Positions 9,668 to 17,928 are shown, numbered from the stretch's first letter. The stretch: 64,000 bases of DNA from Syntrophobacterales bacterium (GCA_019429105.1 JAHYJE010000007.1:1-64000), one strand, 5' to 3'. Numbers and translations: made by a program. Notes: a model not told the origin generated them from the sequence alone.

Positions 9668-10171
9668 TTAACGTATTCCCCAGCCGGGGGCGAAACCACC
9701 CCGCATGCCGGCTCCGCCGCGGGCCATTCCCCGCCCCAGCCCATAAGACTGCACCTTCGCCAACTGCTCAGGCGTCAGAATCTTGCGCGCCTCCAGGCGG
9801 TAGGCGGTCAGCTTGTCCATCAATTGATCGCGGAGGTTCCTTCCCTCCTTCTGCAGGGCGAGTATCTTCTCCTGATCCGGCGTCTTGGCCAGCCAGAGAT
9901 TTCTCAACTCTCCATTTTTGGCGTAGAGCTGGGCCTGGAGGGGCTGGATATCCTTGAGGTGCGCCTCGCGCAGGGCGTTGATCTTCGCGGTCTGCTCAGC
10001 CGTCAGATCGAGCCCTCGCGTCGGATCCATCATCCCGTAACCGCCGGGTCCCCTGTCAAACCCGCCCGCCATCCCCCGATAGGCCATCGCCGGGGAGGCC
10101 ACGACCGCCGCCAGGACGATCACCGCTACTGCTGTTACCACTTTGTGAATGTTAAACTTTGCTTTCATCAT
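9668..10171 (-). CDS. Spy/CpxP/ZraP-like periplasmic protein
   Basis: A 167-residue protein with a Sec signal peptide (cleavage near SPAMA|Y). A helical LTxxQ-type core follows: LDLTAEQTAKINALREAHL and ILTPEQLAKV are the two repeats. Gly/Arg/Met-rich ends (GGYGMM, GRGMARGGAGMRGG) may bind metal. The family includes the chaperone Spy and the zinc-responsive ZraP. AGGAG lies 7 bases before the ATG. A very good sigma-54 promoter is found 40 bp upstream, as for E. coli zraP. It is the only gene of its short transcript. Confidence 0.85.
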   Translation of the reverse strand: MMKAKFNIHKVVTAVAVIVLAAVVASPAMAYRGMAGGFDRGPGGYGMMDPTRGLDLTAEQTAKINALREAHLKDIQPLQAQLYAKNGELRNLWLAKTPDQEKILALQKEGRNLRDQLMDKLTAYRLEARKILTPEQLAKVQSYGLGRGMARGGAGMRGGFAPGWGIR

Positions 10172-10211
10172 TTTTTGTCTCCTTTCAAGAGAATTGTTTG
10201 CTTTCTATAAC

Positions 10212-10226
10212 GCAAGCTATGTGCCA
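10212..10226 (-). promoter_or_regulatory. Sigma-54 (-24/-12) promoter of the Spy/ZraP-like gene
   Basis: Minus strand reads TGGCACATAGCTTGC, which matches the RpoN consensus TGGCAC-N5-TTGC with correct GG-GC spacing. The start site would be near 10200, giving about 30 bases of leader. Upstream, GGATAC (10304-10309) and GTATCC (10326-10331) form an inverted repeat that could be the enhancer for a ZraR-like activator. Confidence 0.75.
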
Positions 10227-10427
10227 ATAGCGTGAATAACACTATATCTACATAATCTTATTAGAATTTATATTATAAATCGGCTTGAACCACTGAATCA
10301 CATGGATACATTATATCCGGCGGCTGTATCCAGTTCGACAAACATCCTGGCAAACAGTATCCACCCCGGAAGAGCGAATCGGCGTTATCCAATTATCGTC
10401 TGGAAGATAAGGATGGGGTTGGATTGA

Positions 10428-10877
10428 TTAACGGAAAAGCGGTGCAACGGAACCCTCGAAGAAGATGGCAAAGGCGGCAATCCCGACCAGAAAGGCCCCC
10501 AGGGCCGGATAGCGGTTCGCCTTCGTGAAGTTGGCAATGAACAGGATCAGGATGCACGAACCGAAGGCCAGGCAGAAGGGACAATAGGTGTCGTTAACGA
10601 CCTGGAAACGGACGAGGATGGTCTCCCCGCCCAGGGCTCCGGAAAGGATCATCATGCGCAAGCATTGGACGAAACCGGTCCAACGGGACGCAAGCGGGAT
10701 AGCCAGCGCCAGAAGACCCGCCATGAAGAGGATCCCGATTATCTTCAGGTCCAATCCCATAAACGTCCCCTGCAGGGAGGAACAAGTGGTTTCGCAGACA
10801 TCGTAAAAAACCATCAGGCCGATGCCGATGACGGGGAAGAGGACATTGATGATTTTCAAAACACGGTATCTCGTCAT
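10428..10877 (-). CDS. Vitamin K epoxide reductase (VKOR)-like membrane protein
   Basis: A 149-residue integral membrane protein with four predicted helices. The loop pair Cys27/Cys32 (VCETTCSSLQG) and the active-site pair CPFC in NDTYCPFCLAFG match bacterial VKOR homologues, which reoxidise DsbA-like thiol oxidases with quinone. The next upstream gene on the same strand, 45 bp away, encodes a secreted thioredoxin-fold CPPC protein, the expected partner. Together they would form a periplasmic disulfide-forming system independent of DsbB. Confidence 0.85.
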   Translation of the reverse strand: MTRYRVLKIINVLFPVIGIGLMVFYDVCETTCSSLQGTFMGLDLKIIGILFMAGLLALAIPLASRWTGFVQCLRMMILSGALGGETILVRFQVVNDTYCPFCLAFGSCILILFIANFTKANRYPALGAFLVGIAAFAIFFEGSVAPLFR

Positions 10878-10922
10878 TCGCCATCCATTCCTTCCGCAGG
10901 GGTCGTCCCGGCAAATGATCCG

Positions 10923-11504
10923 TTATTGCAGGACCTTGAGGGCGTTAATAATATTATCAACACCGATGAACGTCTTCTTCTGGCCGTTCTTGATAATGAC
11001 GCAGGTAGGAGTTGCGTTGATTTTGTCCTCCTGCAACAACTTGTTGTAGCGGTCGAAGGCGAACTTGGGATCCCAGACTGCAAAGGCAATTCCCTTTCCC
11101 TTGAAGAGCGCCTCGATTAGTTCCTGGGTCGCAATCTCCTTGTTGGTGGAAGCTTCCATGAGGATGCTGCGCACCAGCAAGGCATGTTCAGCGCCGTTGT
11201 TTTTCCTAAGGGCGTAAAGAAAATTCCTGGAAAAAAGCGGCGTGAGCCGGTTCAAAGGAACGTCCACCAGGATAAGGCGGATCGCGTTTTTCTTGAGCAG
11301 GTCTTTCAGAATCTGGACAGCGCCTGGTTCCATTCCCCGACAGGGGGGGCAAAAATAATCGGTGTAAAGCCGCACTTCTACAGCCCCCGAGCCGAAAGAG
11401 GGAAAAGTCTGGTTTCGTGCTTCCGCCCATCCGCTCCCCGCCGCGCTCAACCAGATCAGAAGCAGCGAGAGCACCCCTACCACAGACACCCTTTTTAATC
11501 CCAT
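10923..11504 (-). CDS. Secreted DsbA/DsbG-like thiol oxidoreductase
   Basis: A 193-residue thioredoxin-fold protein with an N-terminal signal segment (SLLLIWLSAAGSGWA) and the active site DYFCPPCRG. It ends with the cis-proline region TPTCVIIKNGQKKTFIG. The -CPPC- motif and long helical insertion match the DsbA-like family fed by VKOR. ATG at 11504 after GAGGGG. Probably transcribed with the downstream VKOR gene. Confidence 0.87.
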   Translation of the reverse strand: MGLKRVSVVGVLSLLLIWLSAAGSGWAEARNQTFPSFGSGAVEVRLYTDYFCPPCRGMEPGAVQILKDLLKKNAIRLILVDVPLNRLTPLFSRNFLYALRKNNGAEHALLVRSILMEASTNKEIATQELIEALFKGKGIAFAVWDPKFAFDRYNKLLQEDKINATPTCVIIKNGQKKTFIGVDNIINALKVLQ

Positions 11505-11635
11505 ATTTCCCCTCTTATTTCATAAACCTTACGGATACGGCGCAACAGTCGCAAAAACCGTAAATATCTCTTTTTCATTGAAGGGATTCATACGCACATC
11601 GCAGCATTTTGTCAATCACAGGATAGCCGTGCTCA

Positions 11636-12850
11636 TCATAAAATTGGCTGCGCCTCCCGCCTATATGCCTGCGCCGACATTGCATCAGAAAAATCCGCCA
11701 GGATGTTCATATAATTGATATAGGCGTCGTAGGGCGACGCATAGGGGTTGAAATACTTGTGGACATCCCCGTCGGCAAACCACTTGGTGCACATGTAATA
11801 GAAATGGTCGGAGGTTTGAAGCCTTCGCCAGACGCTTAGAATCACGGCATTTTTTGTTTTTCTGACTTTTCGTTCCAGTCCATATAAGGAATCAATGGCG
11901 TCTTTCTGCAGGGAGTTTCCGCTCCAGGCCGTCAGATCACGCTCGACATCCGCCCACGACACGGGATTCGGCACATCCAGTTGCGCCGCCGAATCGTTAT
12001 CCCGGACGACTTCCCGCGGCGTTTGAAACCGAAAGTCCGGATCTTTCAAGACCTCGCCCGGGAACGCCTTAAGGAAGTCAAATATCCCCGTATCCGCCCA
12101 CTGGTGCTCGCCAAATGTCTCGTAATCCATAAAAAGATTGATCGTCTGGCAGGCGGCATCCGTCCGGTGGAGCCAGCGGGCAAACTTGTCCGCCGTAAGG
12201 GGGTATTCCGGCCACTGTCGATTGGAGAAGCGGAAGGCAATGTCATCGGAAAGCCGGTAATTGCGGAGGAGGAGCTTAAGTTTCGTACACCCTGCGGGCT
12301 GATAGACATGGTTGGGACTCCGCCATTCGAGGACATGGTCCGCACCCTCGGCGAGGATCGCTTTGTAGCGCATCTTCTCGATGACCCTCGCCAGGTCGTT
12401 GCTGTAAATCAGCTCGGTATTTCGGAAGGTCTGGGGCGTCTGACCAAAGAGGGCTTTGATTTTTTCCCCGTGCAGCGCCACCTGCTCCCTGAACTCCCGC
12501 AGGGAATACAGAAAGGCCAGGGAGTGGTAATAGGTCTCTCCCAGGAACTCCACACATCCGGTATCGGCCAGCCGCTTGAAGCTGTCGAGAACCTGCGGAT
12601 TGTACCTCTCCAACTGTTCGAGCATGACACCCGTAATCGAGAAAGAAATCCGGAAATCGCCTCCGTGTTTCCGGATCAGGTCGAGCATGATCCGGTTCGT
12701 CGGCAGGTAACATTTCGCGGCCACCTTGTTCAAAATCTGCCGGTTATTTTCCTCATCCTCGTACGAGAGCCCCTGTTTGAAGTCAAAAACGGTAAAATGG
12801 CGGTGGCGCAATGGCTGATGAACCTGAAAATAACAGCATACCGAAGGCAT
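11636..12850 (-). CDS. Glycoside hydrolase family 57 alpha-amylase-like protein
   Basis: A 404-residue GH57 enzyme with a retaining mechanism on alpha-1,4-glucans. The N-terminal CCYFQVHQPLR motif is the first family signature. FRNTELIYSND gives the nucleophile Glu146, and LFMDYETFGEHQW gives the acid/base Asp242. It has no signal peptide, so it acts in the cytoplasm. It follows a glycogen-synthase-like glycosyltransferase by 12 bp on the same strand, which suggests storage-polysaccharide metabolism. Confidence 0.92.
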   Translation of the reverse strand: MPSVCCYFQVHQPLRHRHFTVFDFKQGLSYEDEENNRQILNKVAAKCYLPTNRIMLDLIRKHGGDFRISFSITGVMLEQLERYNPQVLDSFKRLADTGCVEFLGETYYHSLAFLYSLREFREQVALHGEKIKALFGQTPQTFRNTELIYSNDLARVIEKMRYKAILAEGADHVLEWRSPNHVYQPAGCTKLKLLLRNYRLSDDIAFRFSNRQWPEYPLTADKFARWLHRTDAACQTINLFMDYETFGEHQWADTGIFDFLKAFPGEVLKDPDFRFQTPREVVRDNDSAAQLDVPNPVSWADVERDLTAWSGNSLQKDAIDSLYGLERKVRKTKNAVILSVWRRLQTSDHFYYMCTKWFADGDVHKYFNPYASPYDAYINYMNILADFSDAMSAQAYRREAQPIL

Positions 12851-12862
12851 CTTCCCTCCTCC

Positions 12863-14131
12863 CTATTTGCAGAACCTGCGGTAAACCGACAGGATTTTTT
12901 CCGCGGCCGCGTTCCAGCGAATGTTTTTCAGTTCTTCCCGCGCTCTGGTCGTCATCTCCATTACCAGAGCCGGATGCCTGAGCGCCCCGATCATCTTGTC
13001 GGCCAGTTCATCGACGTCCCAGAAGTTCACTTTCAATGCGTGGTGAAGAATCTCGGAGACCCCCGACTGTTTCGATATGATGACGGGAACATCATAAAGC
13101 ATGGCTTCCAGAGGCGATATCCCAAAGGGTTCGGAGACGCTCGGCATGACATAGAGATCGCTCATGGCATATATTCGCTCCACCTCTTCGCCCTCCAGAA
13201 AGCCGGCAAAATGAAAGTTGCGTCCAATTTTCAACTCGGCCACCCTTTCGATCATCCGGGACATCATGTCTCCGGCGCCGGCCATGATAAAAGTCACGTC
13301 CGGGATCTTCTCCAGCACCCTCGCTGCCGCCTCGATGAAGTAGTCGGGCCCCTTTTGAAACGTGATCCTCCCGAGGAAGAGAACAATCTTGGCGCCGGTC
13401 CGTTTCTCAACACGGGAAAATAAGCGCCCCTCGCCGCGGGAAACGGCGTTGTGGACAACCGTAATCTTGTCGGGGCTTATGCCGTAGCGGTTCACGATGA
13501 CATTCTTCGTGTAATGGCTCACGCTGATAATATGATCGGCATTCTCAAGTCCGCAACGCTCGATGTCGTAAACCTGACGATTGACGTTCTCGCCGCTCCG
13601 GTCGAATTCCAGGGAGTGGATATGGTAGATATAGGGCCTGCCGCTTACATTCCGGGCCTCGATTCCCGCAGTGACGGTCATCCAATCATGCCCGTGGATG
13701 ACATCGAAGCTCTCCTTCCCCGCAAGAACACCTGCCGCTCGCCCATAGTCGCTCACTTCCCGGAAGAGGTCGGGGCCATAATCGCCGGCGAGTTCCCCCG
13801 TGCCCTGACTCGGCTTCAGATCTGCCAGGATGCCCCGTGAAAAGGGCGCGGCCCCCGGTAGGAGAGTTGCGTATGGCCTCAAGGCAGATTCAATTGCCCT
13901 GAATTGTACGGCCTCTGTAAAGATTTTCGTTCCGGAACCGTCGCCCCAAGGGATATCCGACGCCGATACCAGATTCACATGAGATGGACGCTGTTCCCCC
14001 CTTATTTTCGGCAGGACGAAAATAACCTCTGCGCCCAATTGGCTCAGTCCCAGAGTGATCCCCAAACAGGCAGTTCCCAGTCCGCCGCTGATATGGGGAG
14101 GAAATTCCCAGCCTAACATAAAAACGCGCAT
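12863..14131 (-). CDS. GT4 family glycosyltransferase (glycogen synthase-like)
   Basis: A 422-residue two-domain GT-B enzyme. MRVFMLGWEFPPHISGGLGTA is the glycogen-synthase-type N-terminus with the nucleotide-sugar GGLG loop. RPYIYHIHSLEFDRSG and VLFLGRITFQKGPDYFIEAA mark the middle and the C-terminal domain. EPFGISPLEAM near the end is the EX7E donor site. It lies immediately upstream of the GH57 gene. ADP- or UDP-glucose as donor and alpha-glucan as product are inferred. Confidence 0.9.
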   Translation of the reverse strand: MRVFMLGWEFPPHISGGLGTACLGITLGLSQLGAEVIFVLPKIRGEQRPSHVNLVSASDIPWGDGSGTKIFTEAVQFRAIESALRPYATLLPGAAPFSRGILADLKPSQGTGELAGDYGPDLFREVSDYGRAAGVLAGKESFDVIHGHDWMTVTAGIEARNVSGRPYIYHIHSLEFDRSGENVNRQVYDIERCGLENADHIISVSHYTKNVIVNRYGISPDKITVVHNAVSRGEGRLFSRVEKRTGAKIVLFLGRITFQKGPDYFIEAAARVLEKIPDVTFIMAGAGDMMSRMIERVAELKIGRNFHFAGFLEGEEVERIYAMSDLYVMPSVSEPFGISPLEAMLYDVPVIISKQSGVSEILHHALKVNFWDVDELADKMIGALRHPALVMEMTTRAREELKNIRWNAAAEKILSVYRRFCK

Positions 14132-14259
14132 TGGTTCTTTCCTCTCTGGCGATATTCTGCAAACGATCGCCTTTATTGGTTCGTAATCTAGACCGACTGA
14201 CCGCTATTGGACAAGTACTTCGGATCAGTTCGCCATTCCCTTTTACCGTAACATCAGAC

Positions 14260-14274
14260 GCAAAATCAATGCCA
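14260..14274 (-). promoter_or_regulatory. Candidate sigma-54 promoter of the GT4/GH57 pair
   Basis: Minus strand TGGCATTGATTTTGC keeps the GG and GC elements at RpoN spacing, with one weaker position (T instead of C at the sixth base). The start would be near 14248, about 115 bases before the glycosyltransferase ATG. The rest of 14132-14448 shows only an imperfect GTTTCAGA/TCTGAAAC inverted repeat near 14375. Confidence 0.4.
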
Positions 14275-14448
14275 ATAATCACTGTAAGTCTTGCCCGTTT
14301 TTCCTGCCATGGTATTGAGCGGTTACAAAAAAGTTAGAAGGATTATCCAGGAAAAGGGGACGGCATCATGAAACTGTTTCAGACAAAAATAGCCATTCTG
14401 AAACGGAAAATCATTATAATTTATTGCCATTTCTTTTTTTAAATGTGA

Positions 14449-14622
14449 GAGCCAATTGCAAAACTATTTGTCATTCCCGAAAGCGGAGCTTAATGTACAC
14501 AATGCTTCTATCGGGAATACGGTTTTTCAAGCAGTTAGAACCAGATTATGAACATTAAACTTCGTTTTCCCGCTTAAAATCATTGCGGTAATGACAGAAT
14601 GTGAGAGTTTTGCAATTGCCTC
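14449..14622 (+). repeat. MITE-like element, copy C, flanked by GTGA duplication
   Basis: A 174-bp element with terminal inverted repeats GAGCCAATTGCAAAAC and GTTTTGCAATTGCCTC, and sub-terminal inverted TGTCATTCCCG-type arms. GTGA stands directly on both sides (14445-14448, 14623-14626), a 4-bp target duplication. It differs from copy D at one base only. No protein is encoded. Confidence 0.95.
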
Positions 14623-14654
14623 GTGAGTAAATGGAAATCTTTCAGGAGGCTATT

Positions 14655-14774
14655 ATGCTTGATCCGGCTATCATAACCTTTACGTCCGATGAATATATGC
14701 AGATAAAGAGGATCGTCCTTGACAGAGACACGCCCGACACCCTCGCTTTCGAAGATTATCGACAAGCGGTGTGA
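14655..14774 (+). CDS. Small hypothetical protein, 39 residues
   Basis: ATG at 14655 follows a strong CAGGAGGC ribosome site. The short product begins MLDPAIITFTSDEYMQIKR, is acidic and has no membrane segment. I do not recognise a domain. It stands alone between repeat copy C and an ArsR gene. The strong ribosome site is the main support; codon use looks like its neighbours. Confidence 0.45.
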   Translation: MLDPAIITFTSDEYMQIKRIVLDRDTPDTLAFEDYRQAV

Positions 14775-14853
14775 ACTGTTCACAAACAAACCGGGCGTCA
14801 TGAAAAACGCGCTCGACGTCTAAGCGGCGGTCAATACAACGAAAATAATTGCC

Positions 14854-14882
14854 TTGACAAGACGTTGGTTATTTGGCATAAG
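14854..14882 (+). promoter_or_regulatory. Probable promoter of the ArsR-family gene at 14916
   Basis: TTGACA (14854-14859) with CATAAG or ATAAGG 17-18 bp downstream. The -35 is perfect and the -10 is weak. No clear palindromic operator was found. Confidence 0.4.
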
Positions 14883-14915
14883 GGCCACAAGTTAGCGATC
14901 CGACGGGGCGAAAAG

Positions 14916-15233
14916 ATGATAACCTTCTACAAAGCGGAATTAAGGGTAAAAGTTGTCAAGGCGATGGCCCATCCAGTGCGTCTGATGGTCATCGAATTTC
15001 TCCAGGGCAGAGAGCGCTCCTTTTCAGAAATATTCAAACTGTTTCAATTCGATAAATCCACAATCTCCAAACACCTGCTCGTTCTTAAGGAATCAGGGGT
15101 CATTTCTTCACGGAAAACCGGGAGGGAAATGATCTATAAACTCGAAGTCCCGTGTGCTGTGGATTTCTTCCGGTGCGCCAATGTTATCATTAAAGACAGA
15201 GTAAATAAGGAACTGCAGTTTCTGAGCAGATAA
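14916..15233 (+). CDS. ArsR/SmtB-family transcriptional regulator (no CVC motif)
   Basis: A 105-residue winged-helix repressor. AMAHPVRLMVIEFLQG is helix 2, FDKSTISKHLLVLKESGVI is the recognition helix, and RKTGREMIYKLE is the wing. It lacks the ELCVCDL metal site of ArsR proper; its only cysteines are in the C-terminal VPCAVDFFRC, which could form a different sensor site. ATG at 14916 is chosen over an in-frame ATG at 14865, because homology begins there. Its target may be the downstream CW-protein/cytochrome region; this is inference. Confidence 0.85.
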   Translation: MITFYKAELRVKVVKAMAHPVRLMVIEFLQGRERSFSEIFKLFQFDKSTISKHLLVLKESGVISSRKTGREMIYKLEVPCAVDFFRCANVIIKDRVNKELQFLSR

Positions 15234-15336
15234 TTTTTTTTGCTTCATTGTTGGCCGAAATGGCATATTACCATTTATAAAACGATGTAATGATTGGATG
15301 TTAAAAACTTTTGCTGACAAGAAGCTTGAAGGTTAG

Positions 15337-15591
15337 ATGGGGATGGCTGATTTCTGGAGCGGGAAAATCCCCTGCTGGAATTTTTTAGGGTGCACATAAG
15401 GTGTTTATTCGCGCTGTGCAGCCCATAAAGACACGGAACGCCCCTGCTGGGAGGTTGCCGGAACTGAGTGCAGGAACATCCTCAATTTCGATTGGGAATG
15501 TCGGGATTGCAAGGTTATCAAGCTCTACGGTTCCATGGATTGCGACCCTTCACGGGAAGGCAGAATGGGAGATGAAAATGCGAAACTATAA
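15337..15591 (+). pseudogene. Cys/Trp-rich 'CW' domain protein interrupted by an in-frame TAA
   Basis: Reading from ATG 15337 gives MGMADFWSGKIPCWNFLGCT, then TAA at 15397-15399, then in the same frame a continuation GVYSRCAAHKDTERPCWEVA, TECRNILNFDWECRDCKV and a stop at 15591. The spacing of CW and CxxC units is continuous across the stop and resembles Cys/Trp-rich tails I know from deltaproteobacterial regulators. One base change (GAA or AAA to TAA) would explain it. The whole protein would be about 84 residues with ten cysteines, a probable metal-binding module. Confidence 0.6.
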
Positions 15592-15624
15592 CAAGCCATC
15601 CCCGGCACTTAGTCGCATTTTCAT
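15572..15624. promoter_or_regulatory. 12-bp perfect inverted repeat upstream of the cytochrome gene
   Basis: ATGAAAATGCGA (15572-15583) and TCGCATTTTCAT (15613-15624) are perfect inverse copies with a 29-base spacer. There is no T-run, so it does not look like a terminator. It overlaps the end of the CW pseudogene and precedes the cytochrome start by 60 bases; an operator or mRNA structure is possible. Confidence 0.5.
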
Positions 15625-15684
15625 ATAAGCGACCAGGGCATTCATTTTGCTGCTGGCCAGACACATTAAACTAAGGAGGTTCGT

Positions 15685-17874
15685 ATGCGGAAAGTTTTTA
15701 GAAAGGGAACTTTATTTGGTTTCATGATGTTGGTTTTGGCAGGCGCTGTTATCATGGGCGGCACATTGCCGACGATATCGGCTCAAGCCGCCGGGCTTGC
15801 CTCTATCTCAGGTACGGTAAATGATGTCAAGGGCGCCGGCGTGAAGGGCGCTGTCGTAACCGTGGCGGGACAGAAGGCAAAGGCCACCACGGCGGCCAAC
15901 GGCTCATTCAAGCTTACCGGCGTGGCTCCCGGTTCGGCGTTTCTCTACGTAAAAACGCCTTCCGCGGTTTACTTGGACGGCGAAACTCTGAAGGCCGTCC
16001 CGGTAAAAGCCGGCGCCAACGTATCCGGCGTGGCGATAACCCTTTCGGGTCGCCCCAGCGCAACCGCCACCTATGTGGGAGGGAAGAGTTGCGCCGGGTG
16101 CCACGATGAAAAATTATCCAAGGCCCTTGACGGCACGCCCCATGCGTCCATCCACTCGCGCTTCGTGAACGAGGGGACAAGCCACATGATTTACAAGAAC
16201 ATGTGGCCGGAGCCGAACAGCAAATACCTGCCCCGGGATCCCAAGGGCAAGCTGCTCATGGTGCAAGACCCCCTGGACGGCAAGGGCCTGGTCAATCTGG
16301 CTCTCTGCACGAAAGGCGACGAACCCAATCGTCAGTACCTCTTCAAGTTTTACCCCGAGCAGAAAGATAAAGCCTCCCGGGCCGAAGCCGAACTGGATTG
16401 CTCGGATACCGCAGGCGCCGTCTGGATTCCCATTGCCGCCACAATCGGCGGCGAGGGCAACTGGGGCGAAGGGTACACCGACCCCAATCACAAGATTGCC
16501 GACCGTTACCCGAACTTCGGCGAGGGGAAACAGCGCTACATGGCCAGAATCCAGGACGTGCCGTATATCGTGAAGTGGATGAAGGAGAACAACGTCTCCC
16601 GGGAAGGCCAGAAACAGGATTACATCGACTACATGCCGGTCTTCATCATGCAGGACGGCACGCCTGTGGGTTCAAAGGTACTGGCAAAAGGCGAGCTCGG
16701 CGCCCCGATGTTCAGGCAGAAGTCACCGAAGAAATGGGCCACTCCGGACAACACCCTCTCGCGGAACTGCGCCGGATGCCACGCCACCGGAGTCAAGATA
16801 CAAACAAAGGACTTCAAAGACTACAAGACCGTCGTCATCGACTGGGATTACAAGGACCTGAATACAACCTGCGAGCGGTGCCACGGGCCTGGTTCGGATC
16901 ATGCGAAGACATCCGACAAGACGAAGATCATCACGCCCAAATATCTGACGGCAAAAGCGGGCAACGAGCTCTGCGGCCAGTGCCATGGAAACCACGACGG
17001 CAGGAGCATAACCCCGGCGGGGGTGTACAAACCCGCCTATGATGGCAACTACAAGGACACCCTCGGTCATGGATTCTTCGTCCCGGGCGTGTACAACATC
17101 GAGACGTTTTTTGCGAACTACGACAAACCCACACCCAGGCTTGTACCTGACTGGAAGGAAGGCTCATTCGCCTCCTGGCCTGATCAGACCCACGGTCGTT
17201 CGCACTCCATGGAGCTTTCCGAGCTGCACAGATCCGTCCATTATAACAACAAGTCCGAAAAGCTCACATGTTACACCTGTCACGACGCCCATACCCTGGA
17301 TGCAGGGCCGGCATCGCTTAAGATTGGCGGCTACGATTTCACCAACGCGGCATACGGAAACAACACCCTCTGCCTGGCCTGCCACGCGGAAAGCGGCCAG
17401 TTCAAAGATATCTCCAAGACCGATGTGGCGGCACTCCAGCTTGACGCGGGCCGCAAGGTGAAGAAAGACGGAGCAGCCGTCGCGGTGAAAGCCGAAGACG
17501 CCGTAATGGCACGCAACAGGGTCGCCCGATCCGTGGCCAAACACATGCAGACGGGGGCCGCCATGGGCGGGGCTCTCTATACGCCGGATGACCCGCAGAT
17601 GCCGGTGGGCAACTGCGCATCCTGCCACATGGCGAAGATCGGCAAGCTGCAGGATATCAACGTGGATGCCATGTACCACCTGGACTTCGACAAGAACGGG
17701 AAGAGCGCCGTGGCCGAGGGCAACGTCGCGTCCCACGTCTTCGACATCGTCTGGCCTGGTCAGAGCTCGATCCTGAAGAACCCCGATCCGTCGAAGGGCC
17801 ACGACTACGACATCATGCCGAACTCGTGCAGCAAGTGTCATGCCTTTGCCAGGACCAGCGGCGATCTGGATTAA
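15685..17874 (+). CDS. Secreted octaheme c-type cytochrome with N-terminal carboxypeptidase-regulatory-like domain
   Basis: A 729-residue exported cytochrome. A signal peptide ends near SAQAA (35). Residues 38-120 form a transthyretin-like carboxypeptidase-regulatory domain (SISGTVNDVKGAGVKGAVV, NGSFKLTGVAPG). Eight CxxCH heme sites follow at 136, 362, 396, 430, 529, 563, 644 and 715. A 220-residue heme-free stretch between sites 1 and 2 contains conserved-looking aromatic and GEGNWGEGY segments. Location would be periplasmic or outer-surface; likely role is electron transfer or a small-molecule oxidoreductase, unproven. AAGGAGG precedes the ATG. It stands alone, 750 bp before the ars operon. 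Confidence 0.93.
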   Translation: MRKVFRKGTLFGFMMLVLAGAVIMGGTLPTISAQAAGLASISGTVNDVKGAGVKGAVVTVAGQKAKATTAANGSFKLTGVAPGSAFLYVKTPSAVYLDGETLKAVPVKAGANVSGVAITLSGRPSATATYVGGKSCAGCHDEKLSKALDGTPHASIHSRFVNEGTSHMIYKNMWPEPNSKYLPRDPKGKLLMVQDPLDGKGLVNLALCTKGDEPNRQYLFKFYPEQKDKASRAEAELDCSDTAGAVWIPIAATIGGEGNWGEGYTDPNHKIADRYPNFGEGKQRYMARIQDVPYIVKWMKENNVSREGQKQDYIDYMPVFIMQDGTPVGSKVLAKGELGAPMFRQKSPKKWATPDNTLSRNCAGCHATGVKIQTKDFKDYKTVVIDWDYKDLNTTCERCHGPGSDHAKTSDKTKIITPKYLTAKAGNELCGQCHGNHDGRSITPAGVYKPAYDGNYKDTLGHGFFVPGVYNIETFFANYDKPTPRLVPDWKEGSFASWPDQTHGRSHSMELSELHRSVHYNNKSEKLTCYTCHDAHTLDAGPASLKIGGYDFTNAAYGNNTLCLACHAESGQFKDISKTDVAALQLDAGRKVKKDGAAVAVKAEDAVMARNRVARSVAKHMQTGAAMGGALYTPDDPQMPVGNCASCHMAKIGKLQDINVDAMYHLDFDKNGKSAVAEGNVASHVFDIVWPGQSSILKNPDPSKGHDYDIMPNSCSKCHAFARTSGDLD

Positions 17875-17896
17875 CTATTTAATCTTTCTTTATCAG

Positions 17897-17928
17897 TGCC
17901 GGGGACAAAGTTGCAACTGTCCCCGGCA
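17897..17928 (+). terminator. Terminator-like hairpin after the cytochrome gene
   Basis: TGCCGGGGACA and TGTCCCCGGCA form an 11-bp perfect stem with a 10-base loop, 22 bases after the stop. The T-rich tail is poor. A second hairpin (CCGCCGC-AA-GCGGCGG with flanking ACAAC/GTTGT, 17942-17969) follows and may end leftward transcripts. Confidence 0.6.

Noticed and set aside
11981-13423. 480-codon open frame on the plus strand opposite the GH57 and GT4 genes
   Set aside because: Antisense shadow of two well-recognised enzymes; GC-rich third positions keep the frame open, and the product has no recognisable domain.
15397-15399. TAA in the CW frame as a recoded (selenocysteine-like) codon
   Set aside because: Recoding of this type uses TGA or TAG, no stimulatory structure is evident, and a plain nonsense mutation explains it.
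15401-15628. 75-codon plus-strand frame before the cytochrome gene
   Set aside because: The CW-type protein frame over the same bases has clear conserved cysteines; this frame has low-complexity content and no ribosome site.
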